Shown here piece after piece: positions 21,401 through 32,600 of a stretch of 64,000 nt of DNA. A program made the position numbers and the translations under genes. Source of the stretch: Lonicera japonica (Eukaryota; Streptophyta; Magnoliopsida; Dipsacales; Caprifoliaceae); contig CM038469.1 of the NCBI GenBank assembly GCA_021464415.1, forward strand, positions 12,688,501 through 12,752,500, read 5' to 3'. Positions within the stretch are counted from its first letter, which is position 1, and the number at the start of each line of letters is the position of its first letter. The notes below the pieces were generated by a model. It worked only from the letters and a program-made list of their open reading frames with translations. It searched no databases and was not told the DNA's origin.

Positions 21401-24333
21401 AGACAAGGATCTTAAATCCCCAGGTCTATCCCTTTAGATAAAAACAAGCACTCGGGTGTTGGAAGTGTTATGGTTGCTATTTGTCTGCAGACTACATGGT
21501 TATATGGAGTTTGAGAACAGATCTTTGGTACCTGTCCATCTTTTCTTCCAATTATTGTCCTAAACTCTGAATGCTAACCTGAGTTGAAGTTGCTGCCCTT
21601 TGTATTACCAGTTTGAAATTGAATTGCTTTGCTCTTGTAAATTCAATTCTTGCATATATTCGTAACTTCATTTGTTCAGGTTTCATATAAATGGAAAGGA
21701 TTATTGGACAGGTTTTTAGATTTGTAAAATTTGCTTAATAATGTATCACTAGATGCTTATCTATTGTAGTCTTGAAGTGTGAGGTGAGTTGTTGGAACTA
21801 AGTTCATACTTTTTTTTTTTTAAACATTTTATATGTTGGAATGCTCCTCTTAAATGATGTTTTGCACCTCAGGCTAAAGGATGGTAATGGTGAAGCAATA
21901 TATCCCAGATCATCCTTCAACATCAATTGTACTGGTATGCTATCTTTTTTCTTTTGGGCGCAACTTTTTACTCAATTTTTAACTCTTTCTATTTTCTTCC
22001 ATGTACTTGTTTATTTTGACAATGAAACTTTTTGTTTCTCCATTCAGGTGATGTCTGCAAAGGAGATGTTGTATTATTCTCGCAAAAAGTATACGGAAAG
22101 TAAGAATTCGTTTGGAGATTTTCCTTTATTTTCTCATTTCCTTGTTTGGACGTCCCAATTAAAACTTGTCTATCAGAAATATGCCCCAATAATTAAGGAT
22201 TTTTATGTTGGCCGATGATTACATTATAATTATTATTTTCTTAAAAAAGTTAAACTTTAAAACAGGTTTGACAAAGTGATGAGGACAGGAAATCCTCTAG
22301 GGAAAAGAACTGTTGCTGGGAGGATTGTTAAGGAAAGTTATGGTGCAGCCAAACAACAGCATACATTCACGGTGAGGCTGAGAGCCTGTCATTGGCCAAA
22401 AACAAGTGCTAAGAAACAGCTGAAATAATCTTGTCATAGAACTAGTCAACATTTGCATTATGCTCCCGTTTTTATGTATGCATGGACTCAACTTGAATTT
22501 TTTTCGAATTACAAGGTTGAAGTATTGTGGAGCAAAGGGTTAAAGAAATTGCCTCCACTGTTTCCTCTGCTTGTAAAGGGTCGAAACCTCTATAAATTGA
22601 AGACTTACAGACAGGTGAACTGTTGATTAGTGAAATTACAGTAATTCTGGACCATTTGTTCTCAGCAAATCTTCATTTATCTACTTTCTTTTTTGCCCGA
22701 TTCCCTTATAGCGTTGGAAGAACGAAGCGGAAAGATCAAAAGTGCTTGACGAAAAACATAAACGAGGGGCAGCCGCAAGACTTAGGAGAGCAATGAAGAA
22801 ATCAAAGAATATCTCATCCCATACAAGTGCAGGTACGAAAAAAAGAAAAGCAGGGAGCTTTGCTCTCTTAGTTTTGTGCCTTTTATTTTGTTAAATTTCT
22901 TATTCCCGCAATTCATTTATGGTTGTAATTAGGTGCAAAGCGTCATAATGATTTCAATCATAATCCATCTAGAAAGAAACAGAGAACTGAGCCGGATAGA
23001 GGGAAGCATGTTGACAGATTCAAAAAGGCACCAGGTATGAAAAAGAAGCCGTGGAGCATTATCAAAATAACTACTTTTCCAGTATTTGCAAGAAGCCCTT
23101 ATATGTAACTAATAACAACACTCTGTAGCCAACTACTCCAAAACTCACCTTTTAGTGACGCAAAGGGTATATCTAGCTAAGCATCTTATTTTTCTCTTGC
23201 AAAATTCTCCAATCCTACTCTTTTTAGCAACATGGGTGGTTCTTCCAATACATGCTAGGTTGAGAAAAATTGTGGATAATAATAGTTGGAGGAAGGATTT
23301 TTATATTTATTTTGCACTTGCCTTGTTATTTTACTCCCCATCTCAAATTAAGTCCCCTTAGAGTTTGACGTGCCGGATTAGAGAGTAGGATAGGATTATT
23401 TAATCCCATCTGGATGGGATAAAACAATCCCAACCTCTTAGGTGGGATTTGTTAATCCCTCTCTCAGTGGGATAAAAAGCTTTAGTGGAATAAATAATCC
23501 GCTTCGATATCCAATCCCGACGAACACCAAACATGGGATAGGATAGAGTTATCCTATCCCACCCTTTTATCCTGCGCGTCAAGCGCAACCTTATGGTTTT
23601 TGGGGTGTCAGTCTTAAATCCTTTTTGGGGCACAATCTCATAATAATAAGTTGTATTCCTGATTTCAAGTTGGTGTTTTCTTATTAATTACAATCGTCAA
23701 AGTCGGCCGCTTGATTTTGAGACTTGGGCAATGTATATTCTTTCTTGTGTTAGATTACACTACAGTTGCTGCGGCTCACTTTTGTTCTTATATTTAGGGG
23801 CAAAGCAGCAGGATCAATCACGTCGTAAGCCATCTCAAATGAAACAGAGAACAAAACCCGACAAAGGGAAGTCCATCGATAAACGTGCAAAGGCCCCAGT
23901 AAGTAAATCGAAGTCAAATGTTCACCGCCACGAGACCCATCAGTTTAGGCAAGCGAATTATAAGCAGCATCAAAGCTTCACCAATCTCAATGAAGCTAGG
24001 TACCACACATACCCTTCACACTCTAATCATGCTCCCCATGATATTCACCTCCAGAGAGCACCCTTGAGCATTCCTTCTGCAGACCTGACCTCTACGTCAT
24101 CTATGATGATAGCACCACAATTTAGGCCTTATGCAAACTCTTCTATGGCACATTTTTCTGAACCTCAAGGGTTCAACCATGGCACATATCCCAACCATGC
24201 TTATGTTCGTTCAACCTGTGAATATGAACCAAGAAATTGTGATATTTTTTATAGGCCAGTTAATAACAGACCGCCTCATCCATTTCCTGTGAGAAGAGAG
24301 ACGCATGAACAGAGGCGGTATGGATTTTTGTGA
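18451..24333 (+). CDS. SAP-domain acidic nuclear protein, 10 exons, 517 aa
   Basis: Exons: 18451-18686, 18788-18906, 21081-21201, 21873-21934, 22048-22099, 22266-22371, 22516-22614, 22712-22832, 22933-23034, 23798-24333. Every junction is GT-AG and phases sum to 518 codons. N-terminus is strongly acidic and Ser-rich (about 13-105). Residues 126-159 form a SAP motif (helix-turn-helix nucleic-acid binding; LNLMECKAYLREHGLRLSG core). Residues 160-270 are a conserved region with DVCKGDVVLFSQKVY and EVLWSKGLKKLPPLFPL, resembling plant 'zinc finger CCCH domain-containing protein 62'-type proteins. The remainder is Lys/Arg-rich then His/Pro/Ser-rich; I see no clear CCCH finger in this model. Likely nuclear DNA/RNA-binding; the function is not established. 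The family match is from memory and moderate; the exon structure is strong. Confidence 0.85.
19512..19853 (-). pseudogene. Antisense fragment of a rhamnogalacturonate lyase gene
   Basis: Lies in intron 2 of the SAP gene on the opposite strand. Two adjacent exons keep their splice signals: 19853-19752 and 19628-19512, intron 19629-19751. Together they encode about 73 residues including IPDPNPKYISNLFVNHPDR and RQYGLWERYAELYP, the signature of the C-terminal half of plant polysaccharide lyase family 4 (pectin rhamnogalacturonan I lyases). The catalytic N-terminal half and the downstream exons are absent. Because the intron is retained, the piece moved as DNA, not through mRNA. Confidence 0.7.
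20242..20380 (-). pseudogene. Antisense first-exon-like fragment, possibly NPH3/RPT2-like
   Basis: Reads ATG (20380) through MEEMRGWKNLGTVAIYEEED and a Ser/Pro-rich tail to a possible GT donor at 20241. The composition resembles the first exon of some plant NPH3/RPT2-like BTB proteins, but the match is short and from memory. It lies 390 bp from the lyase fragment on the same strand. The word AGGGGGAAAAATTACCAAGC occurs at both 20116 and 20225, showing a local duplication. Confidence 0.3.
23361..23590. mobile_element. PIF/Harbinger-type MITE in SAP gene intron 9
   Basis: 230 bp, flanked by TTA at 23358-23360 and 23591-23593. Inverted ends are GAGTTTGACGTGCCGGAT and ATCCTGCGCGTCAAGCGCAA. The TTA duplication is the mark of Tourist/Harbinger elements. 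Its GGATAGGAT-type core words resemble the larger MITE at 17604-18248. Confidence 0.75.
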
Positions 24334-24866
24334 CATTAGCATGTGTGCTAAACTAATGCCTAATGGCTAAATTTTGTTATGGATCATATCTGAAAATTAG
24401 ATAACAGATGGGAATCCAAGAATTTGTTGTTAGTATATAGCGTTGTGTTCTTGCATATTTGTTTAGCCCACAAGGCTGCTTAGGTTATGTTTAAGGGAAG
24501 TGACAATCCTTGTGTAAATTAGAAAGCAGCGCGTCTCACTAATCATGCAGTGATCATATTGGTTGGATGGTGGATGGTCCAAAAGATTTGTGGAAGGTTT
24601 AGTATAAACATTTCAGCTCTGCTGCTAGTGTTTTATCTGTTTTTTTTTCCCAATTTTATTATCTATTTTTAGGTGCACCAGGCCTTGGAAGTGTGATAGG
24701 GCACGCTAGGGGTTTGGATCAGAGCTGGCAAACTGTTAATGAACTAACTAACGAGGCACGACGTTTAACAGGTTCGTTTTGCTTTAGAAGGTGCACATGG
24801 CTTGTGCACTAATTTTTTTAATAAGATTGGTTGGTATCTTCATCCTGATAATTATTCTGACTTGTG
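24334..24866 (+). other. SAP gene 3' region with a possible extra exon at 24672-24770
   Basis: 24672-24770 is open in one frame (GAPGLGSVIGHARGLDQSWQ and onward), is preceded by a TTTTTAG acceptor and followed by GTTCG. Its phase (starting GT after a G-ending exon) equals that of exons 9 and 10, so it could replace exon 10 or be a spliced UTR exon. Without transcripts it remains uncertain. Confidence 0.3.
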
Positions 24867-24997
24867 GTGCGTTCGGTTGCAGTTTTTTTCCATGAAAATT
24901 AAAATGCTCATGATACAATATTTCCTTGGAAACTTTTAAAATGTAAAATAGTTTGATGGATTTCAAATTTTTTGATAGGTAAGCCAATCAAATGCAC
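24867..24997. mobile_element. Small MITE, about 131 bp
   Basis: Inverted ends GTGCGTTCGGTTGCAG and CCAATCAAATGCAC. No coding sequence. Confidence 0.45.
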
Positions 24998-25599
24998 TCG
25001 TAGTCTTGATGGAGCACTTGCACGCTACAAAGAAATCACACATCCTTCCCATCAAATTTTAAAATACAGTATTTGATAATTATTTTGAGTATAATACTAT
25101 TTTGAGAAGTTGCACTGCATATTTTTAAAATTGGTAATTATTTTAAAAGTATAGATAATTATTTTGACAATAATACCATCGTTTAATAAATGTGATATTT
25201 CTTAGATGTTGATTGAGGAGTCTGCCTATGAAAAGTGATTTGACTTATGGACATAATTGAAAGAGGATCAACTAAAAAAAAAATGCTAAAAAGGTGACAT
25301 TGACATTAAAAACCATAAAAGATGGACAAACATTGACACTAAAAACCATAAAAGATGGACAAACATATGGCCCCTCACAAAACCTCATTTTCATGTACCG
25401 ACAAACAAATTCTGAAGGGGTTTACTAGTAGACGGGATCTTTGTGGAAGAATTGACTCTTACGAACTTTTTGACCCAGATTAAACTCAGCTCTATCTCTT
25501 AATTTAATTTTATTGAATGAAAGAACAAAGGTTTTGCCCAGGTTAGATTAATTATTTACCAATTTAAGTTTAAGAGAATGTTGGAAAAAACAAAAAAAG

Positions 25600-25750
25600 A
25601 ACCGTAATAGAGTGGCTCAGCGGCTAGTTCCGTAAGTTCACAAGCTTAGGAGCTTCTTAGATCGAGTCTCAACAAATATAAATTTTTTGTTGGCCAGCGG
25701 TGCAAAATCTTTGTTGGCCAGCGATTGGTACTTTTTGCGAGGGAGATTAG
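25600..25750 (+). mobile_element. tRNA-derived SINE candidate
   Basis: Contains a pol III A-box-like TGGCTCAGCGG (25613-25623) and a B-box-like GATCGAGTC (25660-25668), about 37 bp apart, after an A-rich stretch. A duplicated 'ttgttggccagcg' word follows. The spacing and the lack of a foldable anticodon arm favour a SINE head over a tRNA gene. Confidence 0.45.
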
Positions 25751-26086
25751 TTGAGATTAGGGGCGTGCATGGTTTGACTGATTGAGCTGTGTGTCTTTCC
25801 AAGACCGAACTGACATTGCGGATTGTTGCATTTTACCAACCTAGACACAACCGAGAGGGGCAGAAACCGATCTTGATCGGGTTGGTCGGTTCTGGTCTTT
25901 GTTAGTCGATGGCTGAATACAAAGAGCATTGGTTGCACGGAAAAAAAGAAAAATAATTGATGTAGGAAAGGAGAAGAGGATTATATGAACCCTAAAACTA
26001 ATAAACTTGATAGATCTAACATAAATGCACTCAATCAAAGCACATGATTCATCAAATTAAAATAACTAGCACACACATAAATATAA

Positions 26087-27479
26087 TCTATATTTATATA
26101 TAAAAGTACGAATACTTTAAGTGTTTTTCCCTTTTTTTTTGTATGGACAAATATATCATTTTATTTTAAAATTAAAATCTCATACTCAAAATGAAAATCA
26201 TGTTGTACTAAAACTAAAATTATGTATTTTATGTTTTCTATTGAAAATGAAATTTACAATAGTATTAAATTACTCTACTAATGAAAAAAAATTATGTATT
26301 TATGTCTTCTACTCAAAATGAAATTCACAATAGTATCAAAATGAAATTGACAATAGTATCAAATTACTCTACTAATGAAAAAAAAATTATGTATTTATGT
26401 CTTCTACTCAAAATGAAATTCACAATAGTATCAAATTACTCTACTAATGAAAATAATGTATCAAATTATTCTACTAATGAAAATCACGTTGTACTACTCA
26501 AAATAAAATAAATAAAAAAATTATTCTACTAGTGAAAATCAGGTTGTATTACTCAAAAGAAAATTAAAATAAATACTAATGAAAATCATTTACTACTCAA
26601 AATAAAATTAAAACAAAATTATGTCTTTTACTCCTTTTATTCTACATAAAATAGAATTAAAATCTGCTACTCAAAATCAAATTCACTATGATATCATATT
26701 AATTTGATTTAAACTCTACTTATTTTAGTTTATCTACTCCTTCCAATGATATTACATCTCTTACAATACATCTTAATTTATTTCAACTACAATTTCAATT
26801 CACCAACTTATATATACACACATAAGCCATATTAAAAAACACAAGAAACATTACCAGCTTCTCGAAATATACACTGTTCATTCTCTCTCTTCGTACATAT
26901 TATTATTATTATAAACAAAATCCTATTTCATGAAACAATGGTTCAACAGAACAATGGCTATTGGTTAGTGTTTTTATTATTTTTTTATGGTCGACAATAG
27001 TTCTCTCTCTACGTAAATGATTTTTTTTACTATTTTATTGGTTAGTGTTTTTTCAATTGGTTAATGGTCGACAATAATGTTTTTATTGGTTATTATTTTT
27101 TATTATTATTGGTTGCGTACGCTTTAAATTTAATTAATTTCTTTGTCTATTGGTTAAACCAAAAATACAATTAATTAAACTAATAGTAAATGTACTAATT
27201 ATATAATATACTTTAATACAGATTTATGCTTGGCCACTCGCGGAAATTTGGCGCAACAATTTTAGAACACCTAATTGATTATACCATTCTTTTACAATTT
27301 AAATTACCTTCTACACTTTGGTTTATTTGTTATATATTTATCAAGCTTTTGCTTTGGATTGAACTTTTTTTTTTTACTTCATTAACTAATTCTTTTTACA
27401 TATTTATTACTAAGACTAATAACCTTTGTCAAATACTAAAGACACGTGCATTGCACATTTGCACGTGCACAAGAGCTAG
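26087..27479 (+). mobile_element. Non-autonomous Helitron, 1393 bp
   Basis: Starts TCTATATTTATATATAAAAG after A (26086) and ends CTAG before T (27480), the A^T insertion pattern of Helitrons. Ten bases before the end lies a perfect hairpin, CACGTGCA / TGCACGTG with a 9-base loop (27443-27467). The interior holds degenerate tandem repeats of a 'ctactcaaaatgaaattcac' unit (about 26180-26600) and no Rep/helicase frame. Confidence 0.8.
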
Positions 27480-27512
27480 TAACTATAAAATTAGGGTTTC
27501 CTTCTTCATTTG

Positions 27513-27997
27513 AGGAATGGCAACAGGGCGGTTTTACTTAAACCCGAAACCGAACCGCATTCTTTTATCCCGAACTGAAACCGCACCGAAACCGCAACGT
27601 TTTTTTTTTCGAAATCGAAACCGATCCAAATCAATTTACAGTTAATCGATTTGAACTGCCCTGCCCCGAATAACCATTATTTTAAGCTAAAAATAATTTT
27701 AGACATTAAATCTAGACACACAATTAAACTTCAAACAAATTAAGTATCCATTCTTTAAAAATAACATATATATATATATTTATATAAAATAATATTTATA
27801 AATATTTTTTATATAAAATATTATTTCTATATATTATATATATATATATATATATATTCAGGGCAGTTCGGAGCGACTTTTAGAAAAAAAAACCCGAAAC
27901 TGAACCGGTTTTAAAAAAACAGCCCCGAAATCGCTCCAAACGGATCGGATCGGATCGGTTCGGTAACCCAGCGGGTTAGTTTTTTTTGCCACCTCTA
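27513..27997. mobile_element. MULE-type MITE, 485 bp
   Basis: Ends AGGAATGGCAAC and TTGCCACCTCTA, flanked by 9-bp duplications CTTCATTTG (27504-27512) and CTTCATTTT (27998-28006), one mismatch. Interior rich in CCGAAACCGAACCG-type words. Same family as the outer element in CRK intron 6. Confidence 0.75.
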
Positions 27998-28844
27998 CTT
28001 CATTTTGTCTTATTGGGGTTCAAGATAGGTTGTACATTGTTCTTCTCAACAATTTAAAGCTTCCATTAATAATCTTCACGCCACTTTGAGTCTGAAGAAA
28101 AATATTATAGCCGTAGTAGATCCTCCTTTTAAGGCTTTGACGAATGAGGATATCGGAATCAGTTTGATTGATTTCATCATTCTGAGTGTGAGGTGAGGTT
28201 GAGAGATAGAGAAAGAGAGGCGTGGTTGAGAAGCAGCTGTGTTTTAGGTTTAACCTTAAATTTAAATAATATAAATACATGTATACCCTTGGGCTGTTCG
28301 GTTCGGTCTAAGAGCGTTATTTAGAGGACTAAACCCTGAACCGAACCAAAAGACTTTGGTTTTCTGCTTAATAAACCGCAAACTGGACCATAAGTTATGA
28401 AAGCCGCCGGTTTGTCCTCGTTTTGGTTCAGTTTGGTTCTTCAGTCCGATCTATTTTTTACACCACCTTAATTGAGGTGTGCAAAAATTGGTGTAAGATT
28501 AATCGAGATTTGCAAAAGTTGGCCTAAACAACCGTGACATAGACCCAAAAAAGAGGAAAAAGAAAAGGTTTTAAAATTTCTTTTATCTACATATGAATCC
28601 ATAAAAATTGTCCCATGTGCCGTCTTTATTAATACCACACCAATCACATATTTAAAAAAGAAAAATATAAAAACTATAACAACAACAACGATAATAATTA
28701 AAATCAAGTGACAAAACGATTACAAACATAAGAAATATCCAGAAGCCCTGCACACACTTAATAAATAGAGCACCGGGGATAGGAATAGTTTTGTAATTTG
28801 ACACTAGTGGACGGAAGTAGTAGTTCTTGTAATGCCTGAATAAT

Positions 28845-31726
28845 TTAGAATAGAAAAGGGGTAAGCATGGGGGTGGTGGTGGCGACGGCGACTGCGGCAG
28901 CGATGGGGGTGGGGGAGGGACGAAGGTCGATCTCATGGGTCCAAGCCATAGGGTCTTGAATGTGCAAGCTCCAGTAGGTCTGGGCCACCGCATCCGGGTC
29001 CATCCCCACTTCGCCGCTTCCTCCTCCTCGAAAGGCCTCTTGCTGTTGTCTTTGTTCACCAACCACCACCTGTCCAACAACCACTTGTCTCTGCTGCTGC
29101 GCATCCGCCATTGACTCCCTACAATTTTATATATTATTCATCCAATAATTATACTAAAATAGCAGAAATGATTGACGTTAGTGATCAATTATTATAGAGA
29201 AACATACGGTTGTCAATTAAGAAAGGTGGCTGAATCTATATCAGGTATACACAAAATCGATACAAATTTACCGGGTTAATGGGTGTGAGTAATAATGAGG
29301 CTGACCCAACAAACTCATTTATAAATAAGTCGTTTTCGTGTAAATTCGCTAAACCCGAATAAAACTCATTTAAGTCAGTAAGAATACAAGTCAATTTCAG
29401 GTCGTGTAAACCCGTTAGTAACTCATGTAACTCATATATGATAAATAGATATTTACCTAAAACTTTTAAAATTTTTTAAATTTTGTATTAAATATTTTGT
29501 CTTCCATCATGACTTTTCATTTTCTCTTGTTCTAACACAATTACAATATACAATGTTTTTTAGTTATTGTTGTTGCATATCTATAAATTATTGAGTTTGT
29601 ACATTTTAATAGTTAATTGATTATTAGCGGGTCACTAAATATCATTCGTATACGACTCGAATTGAACTGTTTATCTTAAATATGTAAAAACGAATCGGGT
29701 CATGTCATTCCTTAATTAAAGAGGTCGTGCATGAATTTAAATTTTTCACTCGTTTATTAAATGAGTCGTATATGGGTAGAGGTACTTTTCACCCGACACG
29801 AAATCAACTCGTATACAACTGTTTGCCAAGTTTAAATTATTAGGATATGGATTTAAAATTTCAATCTGATTACGATTTGAATCCTCTAATTTGATAATAT
29901 AGTATAGTAAATATGAATTTAGATATATCTGATCTATAAACAGTTGAATTGATTTTATAAAATATATATTTTGTATGTCATATCTCTATAAATATCAAGT
30001 TGCGTTGAGATGATGTTGTCAGCTTGGAACACTCATTTTTTAACACAATTGTCCACGCTGATGTTAAGTTGTTGCTTCATTTCTTTTCCTTTTTACTCAA
30101 TTGTCCACGCTGATGTCATTTGACACGAAATGACATATTTCCCGATCTAGCTACACTTGCCTATTATGTAACTAATAATTAAAAACACAAAATCCAAAAC
30201 CATGTTACAATTGGACCAATCATGCATATGGTTAATTGCTGCCGCCTCAGCCAATTGCATTTATTCTAATTAAATAATGTTCGGTTGACGAGGAACCCAA
30301 AAGTGCTTAAAATGACAAATAAATAAATTCTGGCATCTTTTCGGAATCTGGAAGCCTCTAAAAGGGCAAGCAATCATTACATAATCCATATTTTTTATCT
30401 TGGATTCTTATCTTTTTTCTCTTGCATCGCTATCATTGGAAAAATGAATCTAAACGGTTGGCATTGTAGTAGCCTATCAATTTTATATTTTATGAGTGGT
30501 ACACAAATAAATTTAGAATTTAAAATTATGGGAAAGAAAAAGTGGTCGGAAGGTTCTGACCTTTGAAAATTAGGTGTCAGTGGCACGATCTTTACTATCC
30601 TACTATCTAATTGAATCTTAAACTCATGGGTTTTGTTTTATTTTGTAATTATATAAATTTTTTAAATAGCATATATACCACAAACAAAGAAATTGCGTTA
30701 TTTCTATATTCAATTAAATATAACAAGGGAAATGGGAGAGCACGAACCGGGGTGCGCCAACGATGCCGTCGATAATGACATGAGCCACATGAATTCCCTG
30801 AGGTTGAAACTCCCTTGCTAGGCACTGCGATAAGGCTCTTAACGCGAACTTCCCACAACCTGTATATATGCATCATAGTCACAATCAACAACAAATTTTT
30901 AGGGAAATCCAAATATGCTGCAATATATCTCAAAGAAATATTCCAAAATATAACTCCTTGGAGGTGGTGAAATGTTATGTTTAACATACATAATTGAGAG
31001 TAACCTGCAATGCCAGTGAGGGAAGCAGAACAGCCAGTGAAAAGAATTGTCCCTCTCCCTCTTTCCACCATTCCTTTAAGAACCTTCAATTAGTTCACAC
31101 CACCAAAATCCGGCACAAAAAAAAATTCCTCAGATTATCGCTCGAATATGGGATGTGTGTTTATAAAATAGGCTAGGATTAGAAATTTATGGAGCTGATT
31201 GGGGAGGAGAGCTAGAGTACCTGTTGAGCGCAATGGAAGGCGCCGACAGTGGAAACTGCGAGGGATTTCTCGAAGGAATCGACACTAATCTCACTGAAAT
31301 TCAATGGATGACAAGGGACAGGTTGATATGCGTTGTAAACTAAAACCTCAACAAATCCTAGAGAGAGGACGCCTTCGAATGCCTCTTTAACACTTTGAGA
31401 ATTGGAGCAGTCGATTCGTATTGCAAATACCTGCCCCTTCTCCTCCCTCGCTATCTCATCCGCATATCTTGACAAGCTCCCTGTACTCTAAACAATTATT
31501 AATTAGCAATTGAAACTCAAAAGTCATTGCTGAGAGATAGATATATCTAGAAAGAGGCCGGAGAGAGATCAATACCCAAGTCGCGAGAGAGAATGGCGAC
31601 TATGTAACCTTGGTGAGCGAATTTGCGAGCGATGGAGCGACCAAGCTTTGGACCGACGCCAACAATGGCAGCTATGTGTTTGGACAAGGTGGAGCTCGGC
31701 ATGGTGCGCATCTTGGCTATGGTCAT
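28845..31726 (-). CDS. Atypical short-chain dehydrogenase/reductase, 5 exons, 296 aa
   Basis: Exons in gene order: 31726-31576, 31480-31221, 31083-30990, 30859-30748, 29118-28845; all GT-AG, phases join to 297 codons. The ATG at 31726 is the first after an in-frame TAA. Rossmann-fold NAD(P)-dependent oxidoreductase family, probably soluble. The cofactor motif is GVGPKLG (23-29), and YNAY (99-102) stands where NNAG usually is. The active-site region is GCSASL (154-159), then CCGK with Lys172; the residue four before Lys is Leu168, so the usual YxxxK tyrosine is missing. Plant relatives recalled from memory share this. The last exon adds a Gln/Gly-rich linker and DPDAVAQTYWSLHIQDPMAW near residue 243-262, an extension also recalled in plant orthologues. 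Substrate unknown. The exon 3 donor was chosen (TAT|GTATGT) because it keeps the family's YSQLCCGK segment. Confidence 0.85.
29119..30747 (-). other. Large last intron of the SDR gene
   Basis: 1.6 kb, AT-rich. Holds GGGTTAATGGGTG...ACCCGACACG words (29270-29800) suggestive of a decayed MITE, and a 'ttgtccacgctgatg' word repeated at 30050 and 30100. No other gene seen. Confidence 0.5.
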
Positions 31727-31840
31727 AGTAAATAAAATGCAGGGGAATTAAATGAAAATCTTCTGTCTTTTTCTTATTCTTCTTCGTAGGAAGTAGGGAA
31801 GTAGTTAGTGTAATGCATTGGTGTTTGAGATACGGAACTC

Positions 31841-31853
31841 TATATATATATAT
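31841..31853 (-). promoter_or_regulatory. Possible TATA region of the SDR gene
   Basis: A TATATATATATA run lies 115-127 bp upstream of the ATG on the minus strand, at a sensible distance for a plant core promoter, although simple AT repeats are common here. Confidence 0.4.
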
Positions 31854-31859
31854 GCTCAA

Positions 31860-32322
31860 TTGTTGCTGCCACCTCATAGAAAGGCAATAATTACGGCCAA
31901 GCTTTAGTTTTATGCCTGAGGTATGCCAGTGGTGTTTGATTTTACTTCTTCATGCTTGATGCAACTACTTCCTAGCTAGGTTACCTATGATATAACTACA
32001 CTAGGTCATGCGAAAAACACTATTCACCTTTAAAAAAAATATCTTGGCTAAGAACGAGTTGCTTACGGATGTAACGACTCGCATCACTCATTGGTACGTA
32101 ATACCCTATATATTGTTGGGGAGAACCCGGGACGTTATATAGTTGTCTACTTAATTTGAATGAATTATTACATTATTGTCTTTATTCCTTTTGTTGATTT
32201 AAAGTAATAATGTTCTATGTTACAATAATAAGGGTAAAATTATCAACAAAATATTTAAAAAATTAAAGCCAGATAAATTCGAACAAAAAGTGTATATTCA
32301 AAGTTTTCATTTGATAAATATA
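31860..32322. other. Intergenic, nothing recognised
   Basis: AT-rich unique DNA upstream of the SDR gene. Confidence 0.5.
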
Positions 32323-32600
32323 GGGCGGAGATATTGGTAGCCCATTATCTCTTGGAAACACTCAAGCTTTTCATTTAGTCCTTGATAACTGAGTAATGTG
32401 TATGTTATTTGGTTGTGAATGACTAAGTATATAAAATTGACAATGCCTTACTTGGTTGTCAAGGACTGAGTATATAGGCCTTATACTTGGCCCTTAATCA
32501 GCCCTCAAGTATTGAGTAACAAATATCTTATTCGGTTACGAAAAACCGAATGAAAGTGGGAGTGATACCAAGTGTTTTTGGGGTACCAATATCTCCACAC
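32323..32600. mobile_element. MITE related to the 37554 element
   Basis: Inverted ends GGCGGAGATATTGGTA and TACCAATATCTCCACAC. Like 37554-37839 the interior consists of alternating 'ggttnnnaanaactga' words. Confidence 0.6.

Noticed and set aside
25611..25672. Functional tRNA gene
   Set aside because: A- and B-box words are present but no acceptor stem or anticodon arm can be formed; SINE more likely.
28845..29111. Separate 88-aa gene starting at an internal ATG
   Set aside because: It joins in frame, through an AG acceptor at 29119, to the SDR exons upstream; better read as the last exon of that gene.
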